From NCBI RefSeq assembly GCF_018122735.1, contig NZ_JAGRRD010000001.1, positions 4,709,486 through 4,773,485 on the forward strand: DNA of 64,000 bases, written 5' to 3'. This document shows, in pieces, positions 34,619 to 44,353 of this stretch. Below the pieces are notes generated by a model. That model made no database searches and was not told where the DNA came from. It worked only from the letters and a program-made list of their open reading frames with translations. Position 1 is the stretch's first letter; every line of letters begins with the position of its first letter. This stretch comes from Azoarcus sp. L1K30. GTDB lineage: Bacteria > Pseudomonadota > Gammaproteobacteria > Burkholderiales > Rhodocyclaceae. Position numbers and translations under genes: made by a program.

Positions 34619-35272
34619 TCAGCTCAGTGTTGCGTTGGCAAGCTTGAGCCCGAAGCCGATGAACAGTCCGCCCACGCCACCGGTGGCCGTGGCGGCAAGA
34701 CGGCGACGGCGGCGGAACTGGCGGGCGAGGTGTACCCCGCCGAAGATCAGCGCCGACAGATAGAGCGCGCTGCAGGCCTGCACGATGATGCCGAGGATGA
34801 GGAAGGACAGGCCCGGCCAGGCGTAGCCCGGGTCGACGAACTGGATGAAGAAGGAAACGAAGAACAGGATCGCCTTGGGGTTCATCAGGCTGATCATCAG
34901 CGCGGTGCGGAAGGGCTTGCTCGCGTTGGCGACGGGGGCGGCGGTGTCGTCGGGCGCCTCGCTGCGTTTTCTCCAGTTGGCGAGCGAACTGCGCAGCAGG
35001 CTCAGGCCCACCCAGGCCAGGTAGCCGGCACCTGCGTACTTGATGACCATGAAGAGTTCGGGCGTCGCGCGCAGCAGCGAGGCGGCGCCGGTCGTGGCCA
35101 GCAGCATCAGGATCGTATCGCCGACAAAGATGCCGCAGGCACCGCGATAGCCTGCGGCCACGCCCTGGCGGGACGCGAGCGCCATCACGTAGAGCGAGTT
35201 GGGGCCGGGCAGCAACACGATGAAGATCGTGCCGAGGACGAAGGTCGTAAGGTCGGTGATGCCGTAGAACAT
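34619..35272 (-). CDS. leuE: LysE/RhtB-family exporter, LeuE-like
   Basis: 217 residues with six hydrophobic helices. The LysE signature GTIFIVLLPGPNSLYVMALASRQG is followed by GACGIFVGDTILMLLA and SLMNPKAILFFVSFFIQFVDP, closely resembling the leucine exporter LeuE of Escherichia coli. It should export leucine or related neutral amino acids. The start at 35272 is preferred because it aligns with LeuE; the longer frame adds an unsupported N-terminus. It is convergent with the TRAP operon. Confidence 0.83.
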   Translation of the reverse strand: MFYGITDLTTFVLGTIFIVLLPGPNSLYVMALASRQGVAAGYRGACGIFVGDTILMLLATTGAASLLRATPELFMVIKYAGAGYLAWVGLSLLRSSLANWRKRSEAPDDTAAPVANASKPFRTALMISLMNPKAILFFVSFFIQFVDPGYAWPGLSFLILGIIVQACSALYLSALIFGGVHLARQFRRRRRLAATATGGVGGLFIGFGLKLANATLS

Positions 35273-35395
35273 TTGATGCTCCTGCCAGATAATCGCACTG
35301 CGATCAGGCACTTGGGGGAGTGCGCCGAGTCGTGATCATATCAAGCATCGTGCCTGCCATGGAATCTCGCCCGCTCATCCTGGGGCGCCGGTCCT

Positions 35396-36289
35396 TCAGA
35401 GCCCTCGCGCCCACGCCGGACGCAGACGAGTATGCCCGGGGTCTGCAAGGGCAGCACGAATCTGCGCCAGCAACCGTTCCTTTTCGGCTCCCAGGGTGCC
35501 CTTGAGCACCAGCCAGTTGCTGGCATGATCGGAGCGGAACACCGTGCGGCGCAATTCAAGCTGCGACAGGAAACGTTCCATCTCTGCAATCAACCCGTGC
35601 TGGTCCAGCGGCTCCCATTCCGGAAATCCGGCACGAAAACGGGCTTCGCCGGTCGGGAAGCTCACCACCAGAGTGGCCAGAAATTCGGGCTGGGTCGCGT
35701 TGGCGAGGCGTGCCGAGTGGTCGGCATGCTGGTCACTGAAGATCTGGCCGCCGAGGCCGTTGAGAATCATCACCGAGCGCGTGATGCCGGCCGAGCCGAG
35801 CTTGTCCAGTGCCGCGCAGGTGGTCTCGAAGGTCTCGCCCTTGTTGACCCGCGCGAGCACTTCGTCGTCGCCCGATTCGGCGCCGAGATAGGCCAGCGAA
35901 AGCCCGGCTTCGCGCAGGGCGCGCAGTTCCTCGACCGATTTCTTCGCCAGATTGCGGGCCAGACAATAGCTCGACACCCTGCGCACGGCCGGCATCTCGC
36001 GCCGGATGGTTTCGAGAATGCTCAGCAGGCGCCGGGTCGGCAGGACCAGTGCGTCGCCGTCGGCCAGAAAGATGCGCCGGATGCGGTCGCCATAGCGTGT
36101 GCCGGTGTGGCGAATGCTCTCGAGTACCTCGTCCTCGCTGCGGGCGCGAAACGCTTTTTGCGGCGCGGTGTACATCTCGCAGAAGGTGCATTTGTTCCAC
36201 GAGCAGCCATCGGTGACCGGCAGGATCAGCGAGTCGGCTTCGCTCGGTGGGCGAAACACGGGTTCGACATAGCGGATCGGAATGCTCAT
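35396..36289 (-). CDS. Radical SAM protein of unknown function
   Basis: 297 residues. The iron-sulfur site is CSWNKCTFC near residues 29-37 (CX4CX2C) followed by EMY, as in a group of B12-independent radical SAM enzymes annotated only as Fe-S oxidoreductases. SAM-binding features include LADGDALVLPTRRL and LAYLGAESGDDEVLARVNKG. The substrate is unknown. It lies between leuE and the lut operon on the same strand but is separated by 118 bases from lutC, so co-transcription is possible and not certain. Confidence 0.82.
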   Translation of the reverse strand: MSIPIRYVEPVFRPPSEADSLILPVTDGCSWNKCTFCEMYTAPQKAFRARSEDEVLESIRHTGTRYGDRIRRIFLADGDALVLPTRRLLSILETIRREMPAVRRVSSYCLARNLAKKSVEELRALREAGLSLAYLGAESGDDEVLARVNKGETFETTCAALDKLGSAGITRSVMILNGLGGQIFSDQHADHSARLANATQPEFLATLVVSFPTGEARFRAGFPEWEPLDQHGLIAEMERFLSQLELRRTVFRSDHASNWLVLKGTLGAEKERLLAQIRAALADPGHTRLRPAWARGL

Positions 36290-36407
36290 GGCGCAGGCTC
36301 AGTGGCTGGAGACGACCCGCATTGTCTCCGCTTGGGCGACATCGGCTCAAGCGCTTTGGCGCCAATGGCCTCCGCGAGGCGGTCGTCCCGCCCGCGGAAA
36401 GGATGAG

Positions 36408-37079
36408 TCAGGCGTCTTCCAGGATCAGCACGATCAGCTCTTTCGGGCCATGCGCGCCATAGGCCAGGGTTTGCTGGATGTCGGCGGTCTTGGACGGGCC
36501 AGACACCAGCAGCGCGTTGGTCGGCAGGCCCTCGGCCCAGGACTGTGCCTGCAGTACGGAGTAGAGGTTGTCGTACACCTCGCTTGCCTTGAGCAGTGCG
36601 ATATGCAACGGCGGCACCAGGCTCATCAGCCGCGGTTCGGCGGTGGTCGGCCACAGGATCAGGCTGCCGGTGGCGGAAATGCCGCCAAGCGTGCCGGTGA
36701 GGCTGGCCGGGGTGCCGAAGAAGAGCTCGTCCTTCCACGCCTCGACCGGACGGTCGTAGCTTTTCAGGCGAACGGACTTGCCAATGGCTGCAATATGGGC
36801 GGCGAACTGCTGGCCGTGCGGGGTGTCGGGCGAGATCAGCAATTCATCGATTCCGCGCGCGGAAAGGGCGTCGACGACCCGCGCAGGCCAGCCGTCTGTC
36901 GTGGTGAGATGGGTTTCTCCATGCACTGCCTCAAGCAGTTCGCGCAGGCGCGGAATGCGTTGTTCGGGCGCGTAGGTCCAGGGCGTGGTGACCAGCGCCT
37001 GGTCGTAGTCGTCGGCGATCGGTGTGGTGCCGGCGAGGCTGCGTCCGAGTTTGGCGAGGATGCGTTCCTTGGCGCTCAT
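36408..37079 (-). CDS. lutC: L-lactate utilisation protein LutC (LUD domain)
   Basis: 223 residues of LUD/YkgG fold (RLRELLEAVHGETHLTTTDG, GGISATGSLILWPTTAEPRL, SGPSKTADIQQTLAYGAHGP). It is a subunit of the LutABC iron-sulfur complex that oxidises L-lactate to pyruvate. Its start is directly adjacent to the lutB stop. Confidence 0.93.
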   Translation of the reverse strand: MSAKERILAKLGRSLAGTTPIADDYDQALVTTPWTYAPEQRIPRLRELLEAVHGETHLTTTDGWPARVVDALSARGIDELLISPDTPHGQQFAAHIAAIGKSVRLKSYDRPVEAWKDELFFGTPASLTGTLGGISATGSLILWPTTAEPRLMSLVPPLHIALLKASEVYDNLYSVLQAQSWAEGLPTNALLVSGPSKTADIQQTLAYGAHGPKELIVLILEDA

Positions 37080-38507
37080 TCAGTCTTCTCCCAGATGTTC
37101 GCGGGCCAGTTCATGGAGGCTGCGCGGGGCGGCTTTCGGGGCGCTGTGGTGCTCGGTCCATGGGCCCAGTTTGGGCGGCGTCAGTGCGCTCAGGCGCGTG
37201 GCTGCGAGGTTGAACAGCCGGTACAGCCGTGGCGAGGTGTTGAGCAGGCGCCAGCCTTTCCACGCCAGGCCCTCCGCGCGTGAATACTTGCTGCCCTGGC
37301 CGCGCATGTGCCTGGGTTCGTCGTCGGGCGCGCGCACGTTCTCTTCGCGCAGGCGGCGCAGGATGGCGGGGATGGGAATCTTCACCGGGCACACCTCGCC
37401 GCATGCTCCGCACAGCGAGGATGCGCTGGGCAAGTCCTTCGTTGCTTCCAGTCCGAGCATGTGGGGGGTGATGATCTTGCCGATGGGGCCAGGGTAGACG
37501 GTGCCGTAGGCGTGGCCACCGATGCGGGTGTAGACCGGGCAATGGTTCATGCATGCGCCGCATCGGATGCAGTTCAGGGTCTGGCGCAGTTCGCTGTCGG
37601 CGAAGGCTTGGCTGCGACCGTTGTCGAGCAGCACCAAATGCACCTCCTGCGGACCGTCGAGTTCTTCCGCCTTGCGTGGGCCGGAGATCACGTTCACATA
37701 GGTGGTGATGGGCTGCCCGGTGGCGGAGCGGGTGAGCAGCGACAGCAGTGGCACCACGTCGCGCAGGTTTTCCACCACTTTCTCGATACCGGTCACCGCG
37801 ATGTGCACCGGTGGCACGGTGGTCGACATGCGGCCGTTGCCTTCGTTTTCCACCAGCAGCAGCGAGCCGGTTTCGGCAACGGCGAAGTTCACCCCCGATA
37901 CGCCGATGTCGGCCTCGTAGAACTTGCGTCGCAGGGTCTCGCGGCCGATCTGGATGAGTCGGTCGACATCCTCGGTGTAATCGACCTCGAGCTTGTCGTG
38001 AAACAGCGAGGCGACTTGTCCCGCGTTGAGATGGATGGCCGGCATGATGATGTGTGAGGGCTTCTCGTTGCCGAGCTGGACGATGAATTCGCCCATGTCG
38101 GATTCGAGGCAATCGACGCCGTGGCCCTCGAGGTAATGGTTCATCTCCATTTCCTCGCTCACCATCGACTTGCCCTTGATCACCTGCCTGGCCTCGTGTG
38201 CGCGGACGATGTCGTGCACGATGGCATTGGCCTCGTCGACCGTCTCCGCCCAATGCACCTTGACGCCATTGCGGGTCAGGTTGGTCTCGAGGCGTTCGAG
38301 CAGTTCGGGCAGCTTTGACAGCGCCCGCGCACGTACCGCATTGCCGAAGCTGCGCAGGCGCTCGAGCTCATCGCCGTCCGGGAACTGGGCGGCGCGCTTG
38401 GCCATGAGGAAATCCATCGCGCCACGGAAATTCCTGCGCAGTTGGGCGTCATGGACCGCGTCGTGGGCACGGCACTTGAAGGTCATCGGGATGGCGGGCG
38501 CGTTCAT
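37080..38507 (-). CDS. lutB: L-lactate utilisation iron-sulfur protein LutB
   Basis: 475 residues. The N-terminal LUD part (GVSGVNFAVAETGSLLLVEN, TTVPPVHIAVTGIEKVV) is followed by two 4Fe-4S ferredoxin clusters (CIRCGACMNHCPVY and SLCGACGEVCPVKIPI). This is the electron-transfer core of LutABC. The ATG at 38507 overlaps the lutA stop as ATGA; the frame is open further upstream but only as a shadow of lutA. Confidence 0.94.
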   Translation of the reverse strand: MNAPAIPMTFKCRAHDAVHDAQLRRNFRGAMDFLMAKRAAQFPDGDELERLRSFGNAVRARALSKLPELLERLETNLTRNGVKVHWAETVDEANAIVHDIVRAHEARQVIKGKSMVSEEMEMNHYLEGHGVDCLESDMGEFIVQLGNEKPSHIIMPAIHLNAGQVASLFHDKLEVDYTEDVDRLIQIGRETLRRKFYEADIGVSGVNFAVAETGSLLLVENEGNGRMSTTVPPVHIAVTGIEKVVENLRDVVPLLSLLTRSATGQPITTYVNVISGPRKAEELDGPQEVHLVLLDNGRSQAFADSELRQTLNCIRCGACMNHCPVYTRIGGHAYGTVYPGPIGKIITPHMLGLEATKDLPSASSLCGACGEVCPVKIPIPAILRRLREENVRAPDDEPRHMRGQGSKYSRAEGLAWKGWRLLNTSPRLYRLFNLAATRLSALTPPKLGPWTEHHSAPKAAPRSLHELAREHLGED

Positions 38508-39343
38508 GATTGACCTCCGTCCGCCTTGCCGCCGGAGCGGCGCAACAGAAAGCTCGCCAGGTGTTCGCCACGCAGGCGCTCGTATTGCTTCTCGAAGGCG
38601 CCGTTGATGTTGAGCAGGCAGCCGCAGTCCGCGCTGACCACTTCCGCCGCGCCGGAGCCCTTGAGGGCCGCAGTCTTGTCGCGGACCATGGCGCCGGCGA
38701 TGTCTGGCATGCGCACGCTGAAGGTGCCGCCGAAACCGCAGCATTCGCTCTCGTGATCGTGATCCACGCGTTCGACCTGCTCGAGTTGCGCAAGCAGGGC
38801 GCGGCCGTGCACATGGGTGCCCATCTCGCGCCGGGCCGAACAGGATGTGTGCAGTGCCACCTTGACCGGGGCGCCACGGTCTTCGAGCCTGATCTTGCAC
38901 ACCTCGAGCAGGAACTCGGCCAGTTCATAGGTGCGCGCCGACAGCGCGTCGACCTGTTTTAGGGTGTCGGGCTCGCCGGCGAACAGTTCGGGGTAGTGAT
39001 GGCGGAACATCCCCGCACACGATCCGGAGGGCACGACGACCGGCCAGTCCCGGGCAAACAGGGCGAGCTGCGCGCGGGCTACTTCACGTGCGTCGTCAGT
39101 GTAGCCCGAGGTGTAGGCAGGCTGTCCGCAGCAGCTTTGTCCCTGCGGGAAATGCACCCTGATGCCTTCGCGCTCGAGCAGACGGATGGCGTCCATGCCG
39201 GCGTCGGGAAAGAACAGGTCGAGCACACAGGTGCCGAACAGATAGACGTCGGAAGGTTTCTGTTCGGGGTAGGTTCGCGCCGCCGCCAGGGGCGGCGCCA
39301 GCCGGGTTGCATTTGAGGCCGTATTCGAAGTGCCGTTGCTCAT
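38504..39343 (-). CDS. lutA: L-lactate utilisation protein LutA
   Basis: 279 residues with two CCG-type cysteine-rich domains (GQSCCGQPAYTSGY; HESECCGFGGTFSV) plus SADCGCLLN, the Fe-S/heterodisulfide-reductase-like motifs of LutA/GlpC. The start at 39343 (MSNGTSNTA) is preferred; upstream in-frame sequence is Arg/Ala-rich and unsupported. A 15-25 residue variable N-terminus precedes the conserved KPSDVYLFGTCVLDLF. It is the first enzyme gene after lldP. Confidence 0.92.
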   Translation of the reverse strand: MSNGTSNTASNATRLAPPLAAARTYPEQKPSDVYLFGTCVLDLFFPDAGMDAIRLLEREGIRVHFPQGQSCCGQPAYTSGYTDDAREVARAQLALFARDWPVVVPSGSCAGMFRHHYPELFAGEPDTLKQVDALSARTYELAEFLLEVCKIRLEDRGAPVKVALHTSCSARREMGTHVHGRALLAQLEQVERVDHDHESECCGFGGTFSVRMPDIAGAMVRDKTAALKGSGAAEVVSADCGCLLNINGAFEKQYERLRGEHLASFLLRRSGGKADGGQS

Positions 39344-39479
39344 GAGCTGCTGTCTCCGTCCGATTCTTCTGTTGTCGCCGAGAGGCGCATGCGCAGCGGT
39401 CTTCGCCACCGCTGCCGCCAGCGACGTCCGGCGCGCGACCTCGGTCATGGGGTCGCGCGCTGAAAGGGCATGTCGTGCG

Positions 39480-41177
39480 CTACTTGCCGAGCAGCGGATC
39501 GCTGACGCCAAGGAGGTTAATCGCGATCAGCGCAATCACGCCAGTGGTGATTACATAATAGAGCGTCGGCCACAGCGTCTTGCGCAGTGTCGCGCCTTCG
39601 CGTCCGAGCAGGCCGACCGTCGCCGAGGCCGCCACCACGTTGTGGATGGCTACCATGTTGCCCGCCGCCGCGCCGATCGCCTGGATCGCGACGACCAGGG
39701 CACCGGAGATGCCAAGCGTCGTAGCCACGCCGAACTGGAACTGGCTCAGCATCATGTTGCTCACCGTGTTCGATCCGGCGATGAAGGCGCCCAGCGCGCC
39801 CACGCTCGGTGCCAGCAGGGGATAGATGTGGCCCACGCTGTCGGCCACCCACTGCGCCATGGCAATCGGCATGCTCGGCAGCGATCCGGCGTTGACCCCG
39901 GAATTGATCAGGATGCGGACCATCGGCACGGTAAACAGCAATACGAAGCCAGCACCCAGCAGCACGCGGGACGACTCGCTGACGGCCTTCACCAGCGAAC
40001 GCGCGTGCATGCGATGGAGGAAGACGGTCGCAATCACGACGGCGACCAGGATACCGCCGGGCAGGTAGAGCGGCATGAAATTGCCGCCGACGCCTTTCTC
40101 GCCGAGGAGATCGGGGAAAACCATGACCACCGACTTGAGCGCCCCGCCCACATCGGGGAACACGCGGCTGATCACCAGCAGCGCGCCGACCAGTACGTAA
40201 GGCAACCACGCCCTGACCGTGCTGATTCTGTGATGACGGGGCAACTGGTCGAGCTTCATCTCCACCGTGCCCAGCCACTCGGCAGGCCATTCCTTCGGGT
40301 CGGCGAAGTCCCACGTCGTCCTCGGGACGAGAAAGCCGTAGTGCGCGGCGGTGGTCACGATCGCGAGGCCGACGAGACCGCCCAGCAGCGACGGGAACTC
40401 GGGGCCGAGAAAGACGCCGGTGGCGGCGTAGGGCAAGGTGAAGGCAAGACCGGCGAAGAGTGCGAAGGGCAGGACTTCGAAGCCGGCTTTCCAGCTCTTC
40501 TCCTTGCCGAAGAAGCGCGTCAGCATCAACACCATGATGAGCGGGATGAAGGTGCCGACGATGGCGTGAATGATTGCCACGTTGCTGGTGATGAGCTGCA
40601 GGAACTGCGCCCAGCTCGAACCGTGTTCGACGAGCTGGGCGCCGATGGTCGCGCTGTCGAGCCCGCTATTGACCCCGATGATGATCGGCGTCCCCACCGC
40701 ACCGAAGGACACCGGCGTGCTTTGCACCAGCATGCCGAGCATGACCGCGGCCATGGCCGGAAAGCCGATCGCGACCAGCAGCGGCGCCGCGATTGCCGCC
40801 GGGGTGCCGAAGCCTGACGCGCCCTCGATGAAGCAGCCGAACAGCCACGCGATGATGATGGCCTGGACGCGGCGGTCGGGGCTGATGGTGGCGAATCCGC
40901 TGCGGATGGTGCTGATTCCGCCCGAATATTTCAGGGTGTTGAGCAGCAGGATGGCGCCGAAGATGATCCACAGCACGCCGATGGTGATGACGAGGCCCTG
41001 AAGCGTTGAAGCGAGGATGCGGTTGATGCTCATGTCCCAGGCGAACAGGCCGATGGCGGCGGTTACTAGGTACACCACGGGCATCGCATGCTTGGCGGGC
41101 CAGCGCAGGCCGACGAGCAGGATAGCCGCAAGCAGAATGGGCGAGAAGGCCAGAAAGGCGAGGGTGCCGGCCTGCAT
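39480..41177 (-). CDS. lldP: L-lactate permease
   Basis: 565 residues with about 13-14 helices. LctP-family motifs are clear: [42 protein letters not shown] and [18 protein letters not shown]. It imports L-lactate with protons (also D-lactate or glycolate in relatives). It is transcribed toward lutABC and divergently from the FadR-type regulator, with a matching operator between them. Confidence 0.94.
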   Translation of the reverse strand: MQAGTLAFLAFSPILLAAILLVGLRWPAKHAMPVVYLVTAAIGLFAWDMSINRILASTLQGLVITIGVLWIIFGAILLLNTLKYSGGISTIRSGFATISPDRRVQAIIIAWLFGCFIEGASGFGTPAAIAAPLLVAIGFPAMAAVMLGMLVQSTPVSFGAVGTPIIIGVNSGLDSATIGAQLVEHGSSWAQFLQLITSNVAIIHAIVGTFIPLIMVLMLTRFFGKEKSWKAGFEVLPFALFAGLAFTLPYAATGVFLGPEFPSLLGGLVGLAIVTTAAHYGFLVPRTTWDFADPKEWPAEWLGTVEMKLDQLPRHHRISTVRAWLPYVLVGALLVISRVFPDVGGALKSVVMVFPDLLGEKGVGGNFMPLYLPGGILVAVVIATVFLHRMHARSLVKAVSESSRVLLGAGFVLLFTVPMVRILINSGVNAGSLPSMPIAMAQWVADSVGHIYPLLAPSVGALGAFIAGSNTVSNMMLSQFQFGVATTLGISGALVVAIQAIGAAAGNMVAIHNVVAASATVGLLGREGATLRKTLWPTLYYVITTGVIALIAINLLGVSDPLLGK

Positions 41178-41286
41178 GTCAGCGCTGCCGCTCGACAGTG
41201 GATCGGTGGTGAACTGCTCGGAACAGCGGCGGCAACGTCTTCATATCGGTTCTCCTCGCGTGGATCTGATTCATTTGTTGGTAAAG

Positions 41287-41297
41287 TGGTAATACCA
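41287..41297. promoter_or_regulatory. Operator for the FadR/LldR-type regulator
   Basis: TGGTAATACCA is a near-perfect palindrome that fits the TNGTNNNACNA consensus of FadR-subfamily GntR regulators. It lies 110 bases before the lldP ATG and 200 before the regulator gene, and overlaps a TTGACA-like -35 element at 41299. Confidence 0.75.
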
Positions 41298-41496
41298 ATT
41301 GACAAAATGCCGACCTAGACTAGAAGACCGGGTCAGGACTGTCAATTCTTTTGATCCGTGCATTCATTGTGTGCATCGCAGGCGTGGTGTCTTGCGATCC
41401 GGTGCCACCGTGCGTAGATTGGCCGGGTGCGGGGCCAAGGGCCGTGCGTGGTCCCCCGCGGTGGGCGCGACAGCAAGGGTAACGGGAGGAGGGTCA

Positions 41497-42267
41497 ATGA
41501 AGTCGGGTCAATTGCAGCAGCGTCGCTTGTCCGACGACATCGTCGAGCGTCTGGAAGCAATGATTCTCGAGGGCACGCTGGGTGCGGGCGAACGCCTGCC
41601 GGCGGAGCGCGCGTTGGCGGAAACATTCGGCGTGTCGCGCCCGTCGGTGCGCGAAGCGATCCAGAAAATGAGTGCACGTGGGTTGCTGAACAGTCGCCAC
41701 GGCGGCGGCACCTTCGTCGCCGATACGCTCGGGTCATCGTTTCGCGATCCGCTGCTGACCTTGCTCGAAAACCATCCGGAAGCGCAGAACGACCTCATCG
41801 AGTTTCGGCATACGCTCGAGGGGTCATGCGCCTATTATGCGGCGCTACGTGCCACCGAGCCGGATCGCGCCCGCCTGAGCGCTGCTTTCGATCGCCTCAC
41901 CGAATGTTATGCGCGCGAGCGCAAGGTAAGCCGCGCCGAGGAAGGCACGGCCGATGCGCACTTTCATCTCGCCATTGCCGAAGCCAGCCACAATGCGGTT
42001 TTGCTGCATACGATCCGCAGCCTGTTCGAACTGCTCAAGCGCAACGTGGTGACCAATATCGGCGGCATGTACCCGCAGAGCGACGAAGTCAGGGGCATGC
42101 TGATGCAGCAACATGCCGAGCTCTACCGCGCGATCATGGAGCGCCGCGCCGAGGATGCGCGCAACTGCGCCTGTGCTCACCTCGACTACGTGCAGAAGGT
42201 GCTCTCGGACGTCCAGCTCGAGGCAAGCCGTACCGAGCGTGCGCGCCGTCGTCAGGCCATGGCCTGA
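41497..42267 (+). CDS. lldR: FadR-subfamily GntR regulator of lactate genes
   Basis: 256 residues. The winged helix-turn-helix (residues about 8-70: RLPAERALAETFGVSRPSVREAI and LLNSRHGGGTFVAD) is followed by an FCD ligand domain with metal-binding histidines expected in HFHLAIAEASHNAVL and QQHAELYRAI. GGGAGGAGGG precedes the ATG at 41497. LldR proteins repress lactate genes and release DNA when lactate binds. Divergence from lldP and the TGGTAATACCA operator support the assignment. Confidence 0.88.
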   Translation: MKSGQLQQRRLSDDIVERLEAMILEGTLGAGERLPAERALAETFGVSRPSVREAIQKMSARGLLNSRHGGGTFVADTLGSSFRDPLLTLLENHPEAQNDLIEFRHTLEGSCAYYAALRATEPDRARLSAAFDRLTECYARERKVSRAEEGTADAHFHLAIAEASHNAVLLHTIRSLFELLKRNVVTNIGGMYPQSDEVRGMLMQQHAELYRAIMERRAEDARNCACAHLDYVQKVLSDVQLEASRTERARRRQAMA

Positions 42268-42283
42268 GGCAGCGCTGCAGGCT

Positions 42284-44353
42284 TCAGTCGTGCTCGACGG
42301 CGATGGCCGGCGCGGCGGATGGCCACACTCCCCGATCCAGGGCGCGGCTGCCATCGAAGGCCAGCCAGCTCTGAGCGCCGTAATGTGGCAGGGGACGCTG
42401 CAGCGCACGCAGTGCGTTTTCGTCCGCAGCCGAGATCACGGCCAGCGGCGCGCCGTGTGTGCCCTGCACCGTCCATACCTGTGCGCTGCCCTGGCGTCCG
42501 GGCGGGCTCGGGCGGGGCGGCAGACCCGCCTGTGCAAGCGTGGAATCGATGGCATCGCTGCGGCCGATCAGCAGCACCGGCGCGTCGCCGTGCCACGCTT
42601 CCTGCGCCGGCCCTTCGTGTGGGGCGCGCTCGAGCAGCGCGTGCGCCAGTGTTCTTGCCGCTGCGGCGAAAGCGTCGGTTGGCTTGGCCTGCGCATCGGC
42701 AATGACCAGGCGCGGTGCGCTTGCGGTCACCCATTGGCGCAGGATCGGTGCCAGCTCCGCGCCGTCGAGCTGACGCCAGACGCGCAACTCCGGGTCGAGG
42801 CGGACGTGAGTTGGCATCTCGTCGAGCAGCAGTTCGAGCTGCTGTGCGCGACGGTTCATGGTGATTTGCCGGGATTCGATGCGGTCGGGATAGATCAGCG
42901 CTACCGGTAGTGACAGTGCATAGGGTGGCGCGGACTGCACCAGGTCCAGTGTGAGCCGGGCGACACCGTTGTCGGTGTGCGCGCGGGCGCGGTCGATACG
43001 CACCGCCGGCGCGTCCGCACGCTGCAGCCACTGCGCGAAGAATGGACCCAGATCCCGTCCGGAGACTTGTTCGAACGCCGCGCGCAAGTCGTGCCAGCCG
43101 GCGACCTGGAAGCGCTGCTGCGACCAGAAACGGCGAATGCCGCGCTCGAACGCGTCGTCGCCAATGAGGTCGCGCAGCATCACGAACAGCATCGCCGACT
43201 TGCCGTAGCCGACCGCGGCAGCAGCCCCATGGGTGCGCGAGCGGAAGGCCGCCAGCGCCTGCCGGTCCTGCACCGGTACGGCGGCGAAGTCGCGCAGCCA
43301 GCCCTGGCGCATCGCGCTGGCGGCTGTCGGCGAGGTATCTTCCTTGAACGCCAGGTCTGCCATGAAGGTGGTCAGCCCTTCGGACCAGTTGCCGCTGCGG
43401 TAGTCGACGAGGACGCCGTTGCCCCACCAGTTGTGCAGCACTTCGTGTCCCAGCGAGGTGGCGCGGATGAAGGGCAGCTTGAGCACGTCGGCGCCGATGT
43501 AGGTCAGCGTGGGCATGCCGAATCCGGTGGGCAGCGGGCTCGCGACTACGGAGAAGCCGTCGAAGGGATAAGGGCCGATGGCCTCGCTGTAGCGCGCGAT
43601 ATAGCGCGCAGAATCCTCGAGATAGGCCGTGGCGAGACCGTCGATGGCGTCCAGTGCGGCCGGGAAGTAGGTGCGCAGGCGCAGCGGCTGCGCATCCGTG
43701 CGCGGCAACAGGTGTTCGCGCACGGCCCAGGGACCGGCCATGAGGTCGATGCCGTCGGCGACTTGAGAAAACTCGAACGCGGCGCGATAGCGGTCGTCGC
43801 CATCTGCCGGTGTCGATTCGGTTTGCAGGCGTCCGGCCACCAGCGCACGCTGGCTGCCTGGCACCGACAACGCGACGCGGTAGGTGAACAGCGGCCCCGG
43901 GCGGGGATACCAGGCGCCGCTGGCGGGGAGAAAACTCCCCGCGGGAGAGGACATCGGCTCGAGTTGACGCAGCACAGCGCGATGGTCGAGTCCAGGCTCG
44001 AGTGCCGGCAGAATGCCGCTGTACTGCAGCCTCAAGTCGCCGCTGGCCGTCGTCATGACGCGCCATTCCACCCATGGACCTTCCGTGCCCGATTGCGTCA
44101 CGCGCACGGCTTTGCCCGCCACGCTCGCAGCATTGACTGCGAGCGACCGGTGCAGGACGAAGCGGAAATCGCGCGCCTGTCCTCTCAGTGTGGCCGTCGC
44201 CGCCATGCTGCGCGTGTCGGGATCGAGTGTGAGCTCGAGGTCGACCGATGGCAGCGGCGCCGATGCCACGCTTACCGCTGCAGAAAAAACCAGCAGCAAC
44301 GCCGCGCCCAGCCGGGCAACACGGCTGAGCGTGCGTGTAGCCAGCCTGTTCAT
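42284..44353 (-). CDS. M1-family-like zinc metallopeptidase, exported
   Basis: 689 residues with signal peptide (ALLLVFSAAVSVASA). Zinc site H303-E304-VL-H307 in LGHEVLHNWWGNG and third ligand E325 in NWSEGLTTFMADL give HEXXH-X18-E, the M1 (aminopeptidase N-like) spacing. The usual GAMEN exopeptidase motif appears replaced by TGFGMPTLTYIG, so substrate handling may differ from true aminopeptidases. It overlaps the upstream ChaN-PDZ gene by ATGA, implying the two act in the same periplasmic process. Confidence 0.85.
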   Translation of the reverse strand: MNRLATRTLSRVARLGAALLLVFSAAVSVASAPLPSVDLELTLDPDTRSMAATATLRGQARDFRFVLHRSLAVNAASVAGKAVRVTQSGTEGPWVEWRVMTTASGDLRLQYSGILPALEPGLDHRAVLRQLEPMSSPAGSFLPASGAWYPRPGPLFTYRVALSVPGSQRALVAGRLQTESTPADGDDRYRAAFEFSQVADGIDLMAGPWAVREHLLPRTDAQPLRLRTYFPAALDAIDGLATAYLEDSARYIARYSEAIGPYPFDGFSVVASPLPTGFGMPTLTYIGADVLKLPFIRATSLGHEVLHNWWGNGVLVDYRSGNWSEGLTTFMADLAFKEDTSPTAASAMRQGWLRDFAAVPVQDRQALAAFRSRTHGAAAAVGYGKSAMLFVMLRDLIGDDAFERGIRRFWSQQRFQVAGWHDLRAAFEQVSGRDLGPFFAQWLQRADAPAVRIDRARAHTDNGVARLTLDLVQSAPPYALSLPVALIYPDRIESRQITMNRRAQQLELLLDEMPTHVRLDPELRVWRQLDGAELAPILRQWVTASAPRLVIADAQAKPTDAFAAAARTLAHALLERAPHEGPAQEAWHGDAPVLLIGRSDAIDSTLAQAGLPPRPSPPGRQGSAQVWTVQGTHGAPLAVISAADENALRALQRPLPHYGAQSWLAFDGSRALDRGVWPSAAPAIAVEHD

